The translations under genes were made by a program, and so were the position numbers. The notes under the pieces are model-generated. The model was not told where the DNA came from. It saw only the letters and a list, made by a program, of their open reading frames with translations, and searched no databases. Shown in pieces: positions 43,282-53,611 of a stretch of DNA of 64,000 nucleotides; the stretch's first letter is position 1; every line of letters begins with the position of its first letter. Where the stretch lies: contig NZ_JACIEJ010000015.1 in NCBI RefSeq assembly GCF_014196795.1, positions 1 to 64,000 on the forward strand. Direction: 5' to 3'. This stretch comes from Sagittula marina (GTDB lineage Bacteria > Pseudomonadota > Alphaproteobacteria > Rhodobacterales > Rhodobacteraceae).

Positions 43282-44121
43282 ATGGCGTTGCTTAGCTTTG
43301 AAAAAAAGTATCGCGTCCGCGGAGGGACGTTGATCGGCGGCGAACTTTTCGATTTCTGGGTTGGTCCATTCTACGTGGGCTTTTTCGGGGTCACGACGGC
43401 ATTTTTCGCCCTGCTCGGAACCATTCTGATTTTCTGGGGGGCGGCCTATCAAGGCACCTTTAATCCCTGGTTGATAAATATCGCCCCTCCGGACCTGTCC
43501 TATGGGCTGGGCGCAGCCCCCCTGATGGAAGGCGGCCTGTGGCAGATCATCACGATCTGCGCCATCGGCGCATTCTGTAGCTGGGCGCTACGCGAGGTCG
43601 AAATCTGCCGCAAGCTGGGGATGGGGTACCACGTGCCGGTGGCCTTCGCTTTCGCGATCCTGGCCTATGTGACACTGACGGTGTTCCGGCCGGTGTTGAT
43701 GGGGGCCTGGGGACATGGATTTCCTTACGGCATTTTCAGCCATCTCGATTGGGTCAGCAACACCGGCTACGCCTATCTGCACTTCCACTACAACCCGGCA
43801 CATATGCTGGCCGTGACGCTGTTCTTTACCACCACGCTGGCGCTGGCCTTGCATGGCGGGCTGATCTTGTCGGCGGCCAACCCTGAAAAGGGTCAGAAGA
43901 TGAAGACGCCCGACGACGAGGACACCTTCTTTCGTGATTTTGTCGGCTACTCCATCGGCACGCTGGGTATTCACCGCGTCGGCTTCCTTCTGGCGATCAA
44001 CGCGGTTTTCTTCAGCGCGGTCTGCATCATCATCAGCGGCCCGGTCTGGACCAAGGGCTGGCCCGAGTGGTGGAACTGGTGGCTTGAACTGCCGATCTGG
44101 CCAAGCCAAGTGGGGATGTGA
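43282..44121 (+). CDS. pufL: Photosynthetic reaction centre subunit L
   Basis: 279 residues with five membrane helices. [38 protein letters not shown] at the start (only parts are diagnostic) and [12 protein letters not shown] then NPAHMLAV mark the bacteriochlorophyll/quinone region; [13 protein letters not shown] carries an iron-ligand His. It binds half of the special pair and the QB site. GGAG precedes the ATG; the stop is three bases before pufM. Confidence 0.97.
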   Translation: MALLSFEKKYRVRGGTLIGGELFDFWVGPFYVGFFGVTTAFFALLGTILIFWGAAYQGTFNPWLINIAPPDLSYGLGAAPLMEGGLWQIITICAIGAFCSWALREVEICRKLGMGYHVPVAFAFAILAYVTLTVFRPVLMGAWGHGFPYGIFSHLDWVSNTGYAYLHFHYNPAHMLAVTLFFTTTLALALHGGLILSAANPEKGQKMKTPDDEDTFFRDFVGYSIGTLGIHRVGFLLAINAVFFSAVCIIISGPVWTKGWPEWWNWWLELPIWPSQVGM

Positions 44122-44124
44122 CCA

Positions 44125-45108
44125 ATGATTGAGTATAAAAATATTTTCACCCAAGTGCAGGTTCAGGGCCCGGTCGAGTGGGGCATGGACAATGAAAACA
44201 AGATGACCGAAGAGCGGATGATTACCCCGTTCTTCAGCCGACTGATGGGGTTGATCGGCAATGCGCAGATCGGTCCGATCTATTTGGGCTGGACCGGCAT
44301 GGTCAGCCTCGCAACCGGAATCCTTTTCCTGAATATCGTGGGCATCAACATGTTGGCGCAGGTCAACTGGTCGATCCCCGAGTTCCTGCGGCAGGGGTTC
44401 TGGCTGGCGCTGGAACCGCCCAGCCCGGGCTATGGGCTTCAAATCCCGCCGTTGCAGGATGGCGGCTGGTACATCATTTCCAGCTTCATGCTGCTGGTCA
44501 GCGTCTGCACTTGGTGGCTGCGCAGTTATCTGCTGGCCGAACAGCACAAGATGGGCAAACACGTCGCTTGGGCCTTTGGAAGTGCGATCTGGCTGTTCCT
44601 GGTGCTGGGCCTTTTCCGCCCGATCCTGATGGGGTCGTGGAGCGAGGCCGTGCCCTATGGTATCTTCCCGCATCTGGACTGGACCGCAGCCTTTTCCATT
44701 CGCTACGGCAATCTTTACTATAATCCATTCCACTGTCTCTCGATCGTCTTCCTTTATGGCTCGGTTCTGCTGTTCGCAATGCACGGTGCGACCATTCTGG
44801 CGGTCAGCCGCTTTGGCGGCGACCGTGAACTGGAACAGATTGTCGACCGGGGCACGGCCTCGGAACGGGCGGCTCTTTTCTGGCGCTGGACCATGGGCTT
44901 CAACGCCACGATGGAAGGGATTCACCGCTGGGCCTGGTGGTTTGCCGTGCTCTGCCCGATCACCGGTGGCATCGGCATATTGCTGACCGGCACCGTGGTC
45001 GACAACTGGTTCATCTGGGCACAGGAACACAACTTTGCGCCGATGTATGACGGCAGTTACGGCTACGAGGCCTTTGGGTCCTACGAAGCCTTCATCGGAA
45101 AGGAGTGA
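44125..45108 (+). CDS. pufM: Photosynthetic reaction centre subunit M
   Basis: 327 residues with five membrane helices. Starts [20 protein letters not shown]; contains [28 protein letters not shown] for the pigment site and [22 protein letters not shown] with an iron ligand. Binds the other half of the special pair and the QA quinone. Length suits purple-bacterial M. Its stop is five bases before the pufC ATG. Confidence 0.97.
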   Translation: MIEYKNIFTQVQVQGPVEWGMDNENKMTEERMITPFFSRLMGLIGNAQIGPIYLGWTGMVSLATGILFLNIVGINMLAQVNWSIPEFLRQGFWLALEPPSPGYGLQIPPLQDGGWYIISSFMLLVSVCTWWLRSYLLAEQHKMGKHVAWAFGSAIWLFLVLGLFRPILMGSWSEAVPYGIFPHLDWTAAFSIRYGNLYYNPFHCLSIVFLYGSVLLFAMHGATILAVSRFGGDRELEQIVDRGTASERAALFWRWTMGFNATMEGIHRWAWWFAVLCPITGGIGILLTGTVVDNWFIWAQEHNFAPMYDGSYGYEAFGSYEAFIGKE

Positions 45109-45113
45109 GCCCA

Positions 45114-46235
45114 ATGTTCCCCAAGTGGTTTAGCAAATGGAATCGCGATAATCCGGTGAACGTCGAATGGCCGGCGGTTGTGGTCGGAGTGGTCGGAGTT
45201 GCAGTGATCGCAGTGACGGCACTGGTGACACTGGGGCAACCCTTTGCCACCGACAGTCTGCAGACCGGCCCACGCGGCACGGGGATGTCCGTGCCGGAAT
45301 TCAAGGCCGATCTGGCGACCCCGGACCCGATCATCGCCACGATGTTCTCGGACGAACCCTATCTGCCCGAGGAAGGCGAAGAGCTGGCTGGAGACATCTA
45401 CCAGAACGTCCAGGTGCTGGGCGATCTGACCGACGCCAACTTCAACCGTGTGATGGGAGCGATGACCCGATGGGTCGCCCCCGAACAAGGCTGCGCCTAT
45501 TGCCACGGTGATGGCGATCTGGAGACCTACGGCCAGGACACTCTGTATACCAAGGTCGTTGCCCGCCGCATGATCCAGATGACCCAGAACATCAACGAAA
45601 ACTGGGATGTGCATGTGAACGCGAACAAGCAGGTTGGCGTCACATGCCTGACCTGCCACCGCGGGCAGAACGTTCCCAGCGGCATCTGGTACCAACTGGG
45701 CGAGGTAAACAAATCCGCCGAAGGGTGGGCGGCACATCAAAACCGCGTAACCCCTTTGTCGCAGTATACCTCGCTGCCGTCTGACGCGCTCGAAGCGTAC
45801 CTGCTGAATGGTGAGATCATTGCCGTCCATGATCTTGACAGCCGTGTTGCCGGGGTACCAGGCAAGGACGACTATCCTGCCATCCAGAACGCGGAACGCA
45901 CCTATTCGTTGATGAACTACGTGGCCAATTCTCTGGGGGTAAACTGTACCTTCTGCCACAACACCCGCGCGTTTTACGATGCAGGTCAGGTGACACCACA
46001 ATGGGCGACGGCAACGCTGGGCATTCAGATGGTGAACGAGCTGAACAATGAGTATCTCGTTCCGCTAAAGGACGTCTACCCGCAGACCCGCCTAGGTCCA
46101 GTTATGGGTGACGCCCCAAAGGCGGCTTGCATGACCTGCCACAAAGGCGCGCAGCAGCCCATCCAAGGAACCAATGTCATCAACGACTGGCCCGAACTCG
46201 CTGTCACCGAAGGTGCCCCGAGCTACAGCCAATAA
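45114..46235 (+). CDS. pufC: Reaction-centre tetrahaem cytochrome c subunit
   Basis: 373 residues from ATG 45114 with AGGAG eight bases upstream; GTG 45105 overlapping pufM is an alternative. An N-terminal membrane segment (about 22-44) anchors it in the inner membrane, followed by a periplasmic domain with four haem motifs CAYCH, CLTCH, CTFCH and CMTCH. It re-reduces the special pair, receiving electrons from soluble cytochromes such as cycA. It occupies the place of pufX in Rhodobacter. No lipobox Cys is seen at the N-terminus, so anchoring is by the uncleaved helix. Confidence 0.96.
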   Translation: MFPKWFSKWNRDNPVNVEWPAVVVGVVGVAVIAVTALVTLGQPFATDSLQTGPRGTGMSVPEFKADLATPDPIIATMFSDEPYLPEEGEELAGDIYQNVQVLGDLTDANFNRVMGAMTRWVAPEQGCAYCHGDGDLETYGQDTLYTKVVARRMIQMTQNINENWDVHVNANKQVGVTCLTCHRGQNVPSGIWYQLGEVNKSAEGWAAHQNRVTPLSQYTSLPSDALEAYLLNGEIIAVHDLDSRVAGVPGKDDYPAIQNAERTYSLMNYVANSLGVNCTFCHNTRAFYDAGQVTPQWATATLGIQMVNELNNEYLVPLKDVYPQTRLGPVMGDAPKAACMTCHKGAQQPIQGTNVINDWPELAVTEGAPSYSQ

Positions 46236-46243
46236 GATCAGAT

Positions 46244-46277
46244 CGGGCGGTACGATCCCTCGCGCCGCCCGTTTTTT
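46244..46277 (+). terminator. Rho-independent terminator after pufC
   Basis: A perfect 7-bp stem CGGGCGG / CCGCCCG (46244-46250 and 46265-46271) with a 14-nt loop, followed by six T. It is nine bases after the pufC stop and separates the puf operon from dxs. Confidence 0.88.
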
Positions 46278-46343
46278 CCTTCGCGCCGTTCGCGCCCCGC
46301 ATCGCGTTCGCCGCCCCACCACTCTGCGGGAGGAGCGCGCGTG

Positions 46344-48293
46344 ATGACCCAGGACACCCCGAAAACCCCGTTGTTGGACCGGATCGCAGGACCTTCTGAC
46401 CTACGCCAGATGCCCGACGACAAACTGACCCTTCTGGCCGATGAACTGCGCGCCGAGGTGATTTCCGTCGTCTCGGAAACCGGCGGACATTTGGGGTCGT
46501 CGCTGGGGGTTGTCGAACTGGCTGTGGCCATTCACGCCGTGTTCAACACCCCTATGGACAAGCTGATCTGGGATGTCGGCCACCAGTGTTACCCGCACAA
46601 GATCCTGACCGGGCGGCGCGACCGTATGCACACTCTGCGTCAAAAAGGTGGTCTGTCCGGCTTTACCAAGCGCAGCGAAAGCGACCATGACCCATTCGGC
46701 GCGGCGCACAGTTCCACCTCGATCAGTGCTGCGCTGGGGTTTGCCGTGGCGCGAGACATGGGGCGGCCCACGGGTGACGCCATTGCCGTGATCGGCGACG
46801 GGTCGATCAGCGCGGGGATGGCTTATGAAGCTTTGAACAACGCCGGCACCAGTGGCCGCCGACTGTTCGTGATCCTCAACGACAATGAAATGAGCATCGC
46901 GCCGCCGGTGGGGGCCATGTCTTCTTATCTCAGCCGTATGTACGCCACAGAACCCATGGCCCGAATGAAAGTGCTGGCCGAAGGGTTCGAGGCTGCACTA
47001 CCCGAACCCATGCGAATGGGCGCAAAACGTGCACGTCAGTTGGTGACCGGTTTGACCGGCAGCGGCACCCTATTCGAGGAGCTGGGTTTCGACTACATCG
47101 GCCCCATTGACGGCCACGATATGGGCCAGCTCCTGCCGGTGCTGCGCGCCGCCCGGTCTCGTGCCACCGGCCCCGTTCTGATTCATTGCTGCACGGTCAA
47201 GGGCAAGGGGTATGCCCCCGCCGAAGCCAGCGTCGACCGTGGACACGGTGTGTCGAAATTTGACCCAAAAACCTTTGCCCAAGTGAAATCCAGCGGCGGC
47301 CCACCCAGCTACACCAGCGTGTTCGGCAAAGCGCTGCTGTCGGAGGCGTCGCGCGACGACCGCGTCGTAGCGGTGACGGCAGCGATGCCTTCGGGCACCG
47401 GAGTAAGCCTGATGGCCGACCGTTTTCCTGCGCGCGTCTTCGACGTCGGTATCGCTGAACAGCACGCTGTGACCTTTGCCGCCGGGATGGCCGCCAGCGG
47501 TCTGCGGCCGTTCTGCGCGATCTACTCTACCTTCCTGCAACGCGGGTATGACCAGGTGGTGCATGACGTGGCACTGCAGGGTTTGCCTGTACGCTTTGCC
47601 ATTGATCGCGCCGGCTTGGTGGGGGCAGACGGGCCGACCCACGCCGGGGCCTATGACATTGCCTACCTGTCCAACCTGCCCGGGTTTACCGTCATGGCTG
47701 CTTCAGACGAAGCAGAACTGACGCATATGGTGGCCACCGCCGCGGCCCACGACAGCGGTCCGATCGCCTTCCGCTATCCGCGCGGCGCGGGCACAGGAGT
47801 TGCGCTGCCAGACCGTGGTCAGGTGCTGGAGATCGGCAAAGGCCGTGTGCTGGAGGAGGGAGAGGATGTCGCGATCCTGTCCTACGGCGCTCACCTCGAA
47901 GAATGTCGCGCCGCGGCCAGAATGCTGCGCGACGACGGGTTGTCTGTGACCCTGGCCGATGCCCGCTTTGCCAAGCCACTCGACAGCGATCTGGTGATGC
48001 GGCTCGCGCGCGAGCATCGCGCGCTTTTGACCGTAGAGCAGGGGATCGAGGGTGGGTTTGGCTCGATCGTGATGCACGCGCTGGCGCGGGCGGGTGCATT
48101 CGACCGTGGTTTGGCCATGCGCAACATTTGTCTGCCGGACCGGTTCATCGATCAAGCCAGTCCCGCAGACATGTATGCCGATGCCGGTATGACCGCGCTG
48201 GACATTGCAACGGCGGCACGTCGTGCTCTGGGCGCCGAACCTACAGTGGTGCCCCTGACCATGGGCCGTTGGGCCGATGTCAGCACAGGATGA
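46344..48293 (+). CDS. dxs: 1-deoxy-D-xylulose-5-phosphate synthase
   Basis: About 649 residues; GTG 46341 directly before ATG 46344 is an alternative start, both behind GGGAGGAG. It is a thiamine-diphosphate enzyme that condenses pyruvate and glyceraldehyde 3-phosphate, the first step of the MEP isoprenoid pathway. [18 protein letters not shown] (about 152-169) is the ThDP/Mg motif, [16 protein letters not shown] and the transketolase-like [17 protein letters not shown] are clear. Probably a second dxs copy dedicated to pigment synthesis, as in Rhodobacter clusters. Confidence 0.96.
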   Translation: MTQDTPKTPLLDRIAGPSDLRQMPDDKLTLLADELRAEVISVVSETGGHLGSSLGVVELAVAIHAVFNTPMDKLIWDVGHQCYPHKILTGRRDRMHTLRQKGGLSGFTKRSESDHDPFGAAHSSTSISAALGFAVARDMGRPTGDAIAVIGDGSISAGMAYEALNNAGTSGRRLFVILNDNEMSIAPPVGAMSSYLSRMYATEPMARMKVLAEGFEAALPEPMRMGAKRARQLVTGLTGSGTLFEELGFDYIGPIDGHDMGQLLPVLRAARSRATGPVLIHCCTVKGKGYAPAEASVDRGHGVSKFDPKTFAQVKSSGGPPSYTSVFGKALLSEASRDDRVVAVTAAMPSGTGVSLMADRFPARVFDVGIAEQHAVTFAAGMAASGLRPFCAIYSTFLQRGYDQVVHDVALQGLPVRFAIDRAGLVGADGPTHAGAYDIAYLSNLPGFTVMAASDEAELTHMVATAAAHDSGPIAFRYPRGAGTGVALPDRGQVLEIGKGRVLEEGEDVAILSYGAHLEECRAAARMLRDDGLSVTLADARFAKPLDSDLVMRLAREHRALLTVEQGIEGGFGSIVMHALARAGAFDRGLAMRNICLPDRFIDQASPADMYADAGMTALDIATAARRALGAEPTVVPLTMGRWADVSTG

Positions 48294-48310
48294 TGGATGT
48301 AAACCGCGCT

Positions 48311-48330
48311 ACCTGAAGCGGGTTTCAGGT
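48311..48330 (+). terminator. Hairpin downstream of dxs, possible terminator
   Basis: A perfect 7-bp inverted repeat ACCTGAA / TTCAGGT with a 6-nt loop, 17 bases after the dxs stop. There is no T run behind it, so it may be a weak or Rho-assisted terminator. Confidence 0.4.
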
Positions 48331-49713
48331 TAAGGGGGCGAAGTTGAGGCGGTCAAGTTTGGTCGCAGGCGTTGGCCACGTCTCGATAACTTTGGGGTGA
48401 TACCCAAGTTCTGGCACAGCGCTTCTTTGGGATGATATCCCCATCGGACGGACGCTCTGCATAGCCCGGCCGGGCAGTGATCGCTGTAACAGGCCTTGGA
48501 CGGCGTACGTGGTCGTGGTGTTCGCGTGAAGAGTTTCTCCTTTGATGCATCCTTCTGATGGTCGCACTTCAGTAGGGCTCAACAGTCTGGGTCTGAACAT
48601 TCAGAATGCAATAAACTGATGCAAACCACGTGCACCGCCCAATCCGAAAACCGGCTCATATTCCTTCGGCGAAATGGCAATATTTTTTCAGGGCGGACAC
48701 GTGGTGCTGGAGGAGGGCGTGCCGCGCTAGACCTTTGTCTTGTGCCTTCTCCGTAGGCAGGTGGAAGGCACGCCGGTCGATCAGTCCGATGGTCACTTTC
48801 AAGCCTTGCCTCTCGGATGGCGGCAAAAGGCAAGGTTGCGCAGCTCACGATTGACGCCGCGAATGTACGCGCCAAGTTTCATGATCGCGTCCGCTCAATC
48901 CGCCGCGCCCCGACAGGCTGGGCTCCATTGACATTAGGTTCGGGGATGAACGTTGCGATGTCAGGCATCTGCACACTTTGAAGGTCTGTACGGCGTCGGA
49001 CCGAACAAATCGCCGAACTTTATTCAGTGCATTCTCTGAATCTTAAGCGGAGGTGGCCATTCAGGATAAGCCGCACGAGAGTTTGCCGCGTAGAGGTGGG
49101 GGCCGGGTGATCCTGTGATCTCGGGCCTCGTAGGGGTTTCATGACGGATTTTCAGATGTCGTATATACCACGTCTGGCCTTATGTCCTTGCGACGGGGCT
49201 TTGCACTCTTTTACCCCTTCCGCCAGTTGGTGCCTGAAAAGCAACAGGCTGATGGCAGCGCCTATCTTATCGTAAAGCCGGCGAGCATCGACTGTCAGCT
49301 TCTGGATCTGCGCTGATCGGTCAAGGCGAAAATGCCGTGCCAGGGCCCGAGGAGCGCGATGGAGAAATCTTGCAACGGCCCTCCCGGAAACGGTTGTTCG
49401 CACAGCAGATTGATGGTGGCACAGGCGATTAGCGACCCCGCATTGCCACACGTTTCCGGGAAAGTTCTGCCGAGCTTTCCGAATTCCTTAGAGATGGCAT
49501 TCTGGAGTGCCCGCTGGTGGTTGCGGAAATGCCTGTGGACTTAAATATGGGCACCGCCATGACGCTGCTGCCAGTCACACTCTGTTATCCAGTCTTGAAC
49601 CTTTAACCGCCGTCCCTGCCTTTGGCGGTGACCTTAGCGATCCGGTTTAGGAGAGCGTGTCGTCTGACTCGCATGGTCGGGATTGGCATGGGGCAGACAT
49701 TAAGGTGATTTGA
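48331..49713. other. Gene-poor region between dxs and hpaR
   Basis: About 1.4 kb without a gene I can support. The open frames on both strands are 60-100 codons, lack ribosome sites and have no motifs I recognise. It marks the right border of the photosynthesis cluster and may be decayed insertion-element DNA, but I could not match it to a family. Confidence 0.5.
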
Positions 49714-50154
49714 TTATTGGTCCTGCTGGCCGGGGTCGAGCAGGGCCAGCAAGTCGAGCAACGTGTCGTAATTGTCTGCGCCGAGTGTCGCCTTGAAGCT
49801 TTCGACGATCTCGGCGGCATTTGCAGAATGATCGTCTATGATCTGCTGACCGGCGGGGGCGATTGCGACGAACTGGCGTCGGCGGTCCTGATCGTCGCGC
49901 TTCTGCGTCACCAGCCCTTTGTCACGCAAGGTGGAGGTGATGCGGGTCAGGCTTGGGAAAAGCAGGCTGGAACGGTCCGCCAGCGTCTTGGCATCCATAA
50001 CGCCTTGTTCCGCAAGAACGCGCAGGACGCGCCATTGCTGCTCCGTTAGGCCTGTCTCGGACAGCATATGACGGATCGGCGCCATGACGCCTTCGCGCGC
50101 GCGAATAAGGGCAATCGGTAGAGACCGCGTGGTAGAGGGCAGCTTTTTCGTCAT
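49714..50154 (-). CDS. hpaR: MarR-family regulator of homoprotocatechuate degradation, HpaR
   Basis: 146 residues. A MarR winged-helix protein: LTEQQWRVLRVLAEQG then LFPSLTRITSTLRDKGLVTQKRDDQDRRRQFV, the recognition helix and wing. HpaR represses hpa operons until homoprotocatechuate or a precursor binds. It is the last gene of hpaF-E-D-I-R, 117 bases after hpaI. Its likely target is the palindrome near 54018-54031. Context makes the assignment stronger than the sequence alone. Confidence 0.85.
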   Translation of the reverse strand: MTKKLPSTTRSLPIALIRAREGVMAPIRHMLSETGLTEQQWRVLRVLAEQGVMDAKTLADRSSLLFPSLTRITSTLRDKGLVTQKRDDQDRRRQFVAIAPAGQQIIDDHSANAAEIVESFKATLGADNYDTLLDLLALLDPGQQDQ

Positions 50155-50271
50155 AGGAGCCTTTGCTGCAAGCCTGCCTTGGTCTGCCGGGCGGCTTGGT
50201 TCTGGCGGACAGCTTAAAGGGCAAGCACGTCAAAAGTCACCATGCGATGCCCTCGACCGCTATGCACCGGA

Positions 50272-51030
50272 TCAATAAGTTGCCCGCAGCGCACGCAAAG
50301 CGCCAAGCAGCGCGCCCACATCAGACCCGACGGCGACAAATTCACATCCCATATCAATGTAGCCCTGCGCCAGCTTTTGATCAGAGGTCAGGATGCCTGC
50401 CGCCTTGCCCGCTGCGCGGATACGGGTCAGCGCATTGTTGATCGCAGCCTGCACCTCTGGCGCGCCGGGGTTGCCGATGTGGCCCATGTCGGCAGCCAGA
50501 TCCGCTGGTCCGACAAAGATCCCGTCGACGCCGTTCACGCTGAGAATATCGTCCAGCGCCTCTAGCCCTGCCATGGTTTCCACTTGCAACAGCAGGCAAA
50601 TCTGATCGGCGGCGGTGGTCAGGTAGTCCGGGATCGTACCATAGCCCGACGCTCTTGCTAACGCCGCACCGACGCCGCGCGCGCCTTGGGTCGGATAATG
50701 CACCGAGCGAACGATCTCTGCTGCCTGCGCGCCGCTTTCCACCATCGGCACAAGGATGGTCTGCGCCCCGATGTCGAGCATTTGCTTGATGTCGGCGCGA
50801 TTGTCGTCTTTGGTGCGAACAATGGGATGCGTTTTGGTCCCCACGGCCCGAAGCTGTGCCATCACATCGCGCAGACCGTTGGGGCCATGCTCCCCGTCGA
50901 TCACCAGCCAGTCAAAGCCGGTATGTGCGCAAAGCTCCGCCACCGATGGATCCCCGAAAGAAACCCAAAGGCCGATCTGTGTGTCGCCTGCTTTTAGGCG
51001 GGCTTTGAACGGGTTGGCTGGTGCAGGCAT
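50272..51030 (-). CDS. hpaI: 4-hydroxy-2-oxoheptanedioate aldolase
   Basis: 252 residues. A class II pyruvate-dependent aldolase: DWLVIDGEHGPN near residue 40, ILVPMVESGAQA and GADLAADMG-type FVGPADLAADMGHIGNPG near 170. It splits 4-hydroxy-2-oxoheptanedioate into pyruvate and succinic semialdehyde, the last step of the homoprotocatechuate meta pathway. It follows hpaD after 39 bases. Confidence 0.92.
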   Translation of the reverse strand: MPAPANPFKARLKAGDTQIGLWVSFGDPSVAELCAHTGFDWLVIDGEHGPNGLRDVMAQLRAVGTKTHPIVRTKDDNRADIKQMLDIGAQTILVPMVESGAQAAEIVRSVHYPTQGARGVGAALARASGYGTIPDYLTTAADQICLLLQVETMAGLEALDDILSVNGVDGIFVGPADLAADMGHIGNPGAPEVQAAINNALTRIRAAGKAAGILTSDQKLAQGYIDMGCEFVAVGSDVGALLGALRALRATY

Positions 51031-51069
51031 GGCGGTCTCTCAATACAACGGGTGAAGCGGATGCTGCCG

Positions 51070-52050
51070 TTATGGCGCGACGATGGGGGTGGCGTCCAGA
51101 TCGGCCTTGCGCGGGGTGACACCCTCGAACAGGGAGCCTTGCTCGAACCACGATTTCGGCGCGGGGGCGCCCCAAAGTGTCTGACGTTGCGGGTCTTTCA
51201 GATCCCATTTGATCGGCTCCAGATCCGGGTCAACCGTCTGATAGTCGGAGCAATAAATCTCGATCCGGTGGTCATCGGGGTCGAGAATATACAAAAAGAA
51301 GGCGTTGGAAATTCCGTGTCGCCCCGGCCCGCGTTCGATGTTGCCCACATAGCCGGTGGTGGCCATCAGGTCGCACAGGTCGATGATGTTCAGCGGCGTC
51401 GGCACCCAAAAGGCCGTGTGGTGCAGGCGTGGGCCGGTGCCATTGGTAAACGCCATGTCGTGCACGCCCCCCTTGCGGTGCGTCCATGCGGCCCAAAGCA
51501 GCTGGCTGTCCTCGTCCTCTGTGTACTCCGTCACTCGAAAGCCAAGCTCGTTGTAAAATGCGACAGAGGCATCCACCGATGGCGAAAAGCAGTTGAAATG
51601 GTCGATGCGCAGAGGCTTTACGCCTCGATACAGTTCGTATCTCTGATGGATCGGAGCAAGACGGTCCATCTTGTGATAGAATTCGATCGGCATTCCGTCA
51701 TGATCCACAGTCGCGAGCGTGCGGCCCTGATAGGGGCGGTCGACCCAGTCCACCGCGTGCCCCTTGTTCGCAAACCAGGTCGCGGCCTTGTCCAGATCCT
51801 CTTCAGAGAAGACCTTGAATGATAGGGCGCGCGCCGTGGCTTGGTCGGCCTGTTTCAGCACGATGCAATGGTGGCCGCGCTCTTCCATGGCACGCAAGTA
51901 GAGGGTATCGGCGGTCTCGTCCGTGACCTGCAAGCCCAGCGTGTCTACATAGAAGTGGCGTGATTTCGCCAGATCGGTGACGCCAAAGACCACGTGGCTC
52001 AGCCGGATGATGTTGAACGGCGGATACAAATTCGGGGCAGGGATCGGCAT
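51070..52050 (-). CDS. hpaD: 3,4-dihydroxyphenylacetate 2,3-dioxygenase
   Basis: 326 residues. A two-domain vicinal-oxygen-chelate (type I) extradiol dioxygenase: IRLSHVVFGVTDLAKSRHFYVDTLG at about 13-37 and IDHFNCFSPSVDASVAFYNELGF at about 150-172, with metal ligands His in these blocks and Glu in DHRIEIY. It opens the ring of homoprotocatechuate to 5-carboxymethyl-2-hydroxymuconate semialdehyde. GGAGACC precedes the ATG. 45 bases after hpaE. Confidence 0.92.
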   Translation of the reverse strand: MPIPAPNLYPPFNIIRLSHVVFGVTDLAKSRHFYVDTLGLQVTDETADTLYLRAMEERGHHCIVLKQADQATARALSFKVFSEEDLDKAATWFANKGHAVDWVDRPYQGRTLATVDHDGMPIEFYHKMDRLAPIHQRYELYRGVKPLRIDHFNCFSPSVDASVAFYNELGFRVTEYTEDEDSQLLWAAWTHRKGGVHDMAFTNGTGPRLHHTAFWVPTPLNIIDLCDLMATTGYVGNIERGPGRHGISNAFFLYILDPDDHRIEIYCSDYQTVDPDLEPIKWDLKDPQRQTLWGAPAPKSWFEQGSLFEGVTPRKADLDATPIVAP

Positions 52051-52095
52051 GTCTGGTCTCCTACGGACAGTTGGGGCGGGCGTGGCGGACGGGGG

Positions 52096-53607
52096 TCAGC
52101 CGCCTAGCTTGGGGATGCGATGTTCCGCACGTGGAAAACTGACGTTGACCGTTTCCATGTAAAAATCGAAAGACCAATCGCCGCCGTCGCGACCTATGCC
52201 GCTGGCCTTCACCCCGCCAAAAGGAGAGGGCAGGTGGCGGATGTTTTCGGAATTGACCCACATCATACCGGCCTGCAACTGGTCCGTCATACGAATGGCG
52301 CGGTTCAGATCGTTGGTCCAGAGATAGGCGGCGAGGCCATATTGCGTGTCGTTGGCCATCGCCAGCGCATCATCTTCGGTGTCGAATGAAATGGCGGTGA
52401 GCACGGGGCCAAAAATCTCCTCCTGCGCGATGCTCATATCATTTGTGGCGTTTGTGAACAGCGTCGGCGCGACAAAGTTGCCCTGATCGCCGACCTTCTC
52501 GCCGCCTGCCGCGATGGTTGCGCCTTGGTCCTTTGCCTTAACGAAATAGGACAGCACCTTTTCTTCGTGCACAGGGTGGATGAGCGGCCCGACCACCGTG
52601 TCAGGGTCGAGCGGATGTCCCACCTTGATACGTTTGGCGGCGTCTGCAACCCGAGCGCAGACCTCATCATAGATGCTCGATTGTACCAGCAGGCGCGAGG
52701 ATGAGGTGCAGCGTTCGCCGTTCAGCGAGTAGATCATGAAGACCGCCGCATCCACGGCGCGGTCAATATCTGCGTCGTCAAAAATGATCACAGGGTTCTT
52801 GCCGCCCAGCTCGAAGTGCACCCGTTTAAGTGTTTCTGCGCCCTGTTTCATGATCATGGAGCCGGTGCGGCTTTCTCCGACAAAAGCGATAGCCTTGATG
52901 TCGGGGTGTTCTGTCAGCCGCTTTCCTGCGGTTTCCCCCAGCCCATTGACCACATTCAGAACGCCGGGCGGAAGCCCCGCGCTTTCGGCGATCTCCACCA
53001 ACAGCTTGGCGGTCATGGGGCTGAATTCGGCGGGCTTGTGCACCACGGTGCAGCCTGCGGCCAAGGCCGGGGCAATCTTCCACGTGGACAGCATAAATGG
53101 GGTGTTCCACGGTGTGATCACTCCCACCGGGCCAACAGGGCGGCGCGATGTCGTGTTCATTTGCGTCGGTGTTCGGCTGACCTCGCCGTCCTCTGCGCCC
53201 GGCGCCTGATCGGCGAAGAAGCGAAAATTGGCCGCGCCGCGGATGGCGGCCTTTGACATGAACCGCAGCGCCTGTCCGGTATCCATACACTCGGTAAAGG
53301 CTATTTCCTCGGCGCGGGCCTCTATCGCCTCGGCCACCTTGATGAGGATGTTGCGGCGTTCCGCACCCGGCGTTTGCGACCAGCCCCTGAACGCGGCCTT
53401 TGCGGCGGCGACGGCGGCGTCAATGTCAGCGGCGTCGCTCTTGGCCACGTCGGCCAGCTTTGTGCCGTCCACCGGGCTGATCGTATCCATCAGCGCACCA
53501 GAGTGTGCCGGCACCGTCTGCCCGTCTATGTGATTGAGGACACCGGCCTCGACCAAAGGCTGCATATAGTTGCGGGCCTTTTCGATGTTCTGATCCAGGA
53601 TGCTCAT
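52096..53607 (-). CDS. hpaE: 5-carboxymethyl-2-hydroxymuconate semialdehyde dehydrogenase
   Basis: 503 residues. An NAD-dependent aldehyde dehydrogenase: VGVITPWNTPFML near 155, ELGGKNPVIIFDDAD with the catalytic Glu near 270, and the nucleophile in NGERCTSSSR near residue 300. It oxidises the HpaD product to the dicarboxylate. AAAAGGACTG precedes the ATG. It begins four bases after hpaF stop, so the two are coupled. Confidence 0.94.
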   Translation of the reverse strand: MSILDQNIEKARNYMQPLVEAGVLNHIDGQTVPAHSGALMDTISPVDGTKLADVAKSDAADIDAAVAAAKAAFRGWSQTPGAERRNILIKVAEAIEARAEEIAFTECMDTGQALRFMSKAAIRGAANFRFFADQAPGAEDGEVSRTPTQMNTTSRRPVGPVGVITPWNTPFMLSTWKIAPALAAGCTVVHKPAEFSPMTAKLLVEIAESAGLPPGVLNVVNGLGETAGKRLTEHPDIKAIAFVGESRTGSMIMKQGAETLKRVHFELGGKNPVIIFDDADIDRAVDAAVFMIYSLNGERCTSSSRLLVQSSIYDEVCARVADAAKRIKVGHPLDPDTVVGPLIHPVHEEKVLSYFVKAKDQGATIAAGGEKVGDQGNFVAPTLFTNATNDMSIAQEEIFGPVLTAISFDTEDDALAMANDTQYGLAAYLWTNDLNRAIRMTDQLQAGMMWVNSENIRHLPSPFGGVKASGIGRDGGDWSFDFYMETVNVSFPRAEHRIPKLGG

Positions 53608-53611
53608 GGTG

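Noticed and set aside
43588-45114. 508-codon minus-strand open frame opposite pufL and pufM
   Set aside because: Shadow; repeated charged low-complexity sequence and no start signal.
46236-46340. Possible pufX after pufM/pufC
   Set aside because: The space after pufC holds only a terminator and the dxs leader; no small membrane protein ORF is present.
48325-48600. 91-codon minus-strand ORF after dxs
   Set aside because: It starts in gene-poor DNA, has no ribosome site and no recognisable motif.
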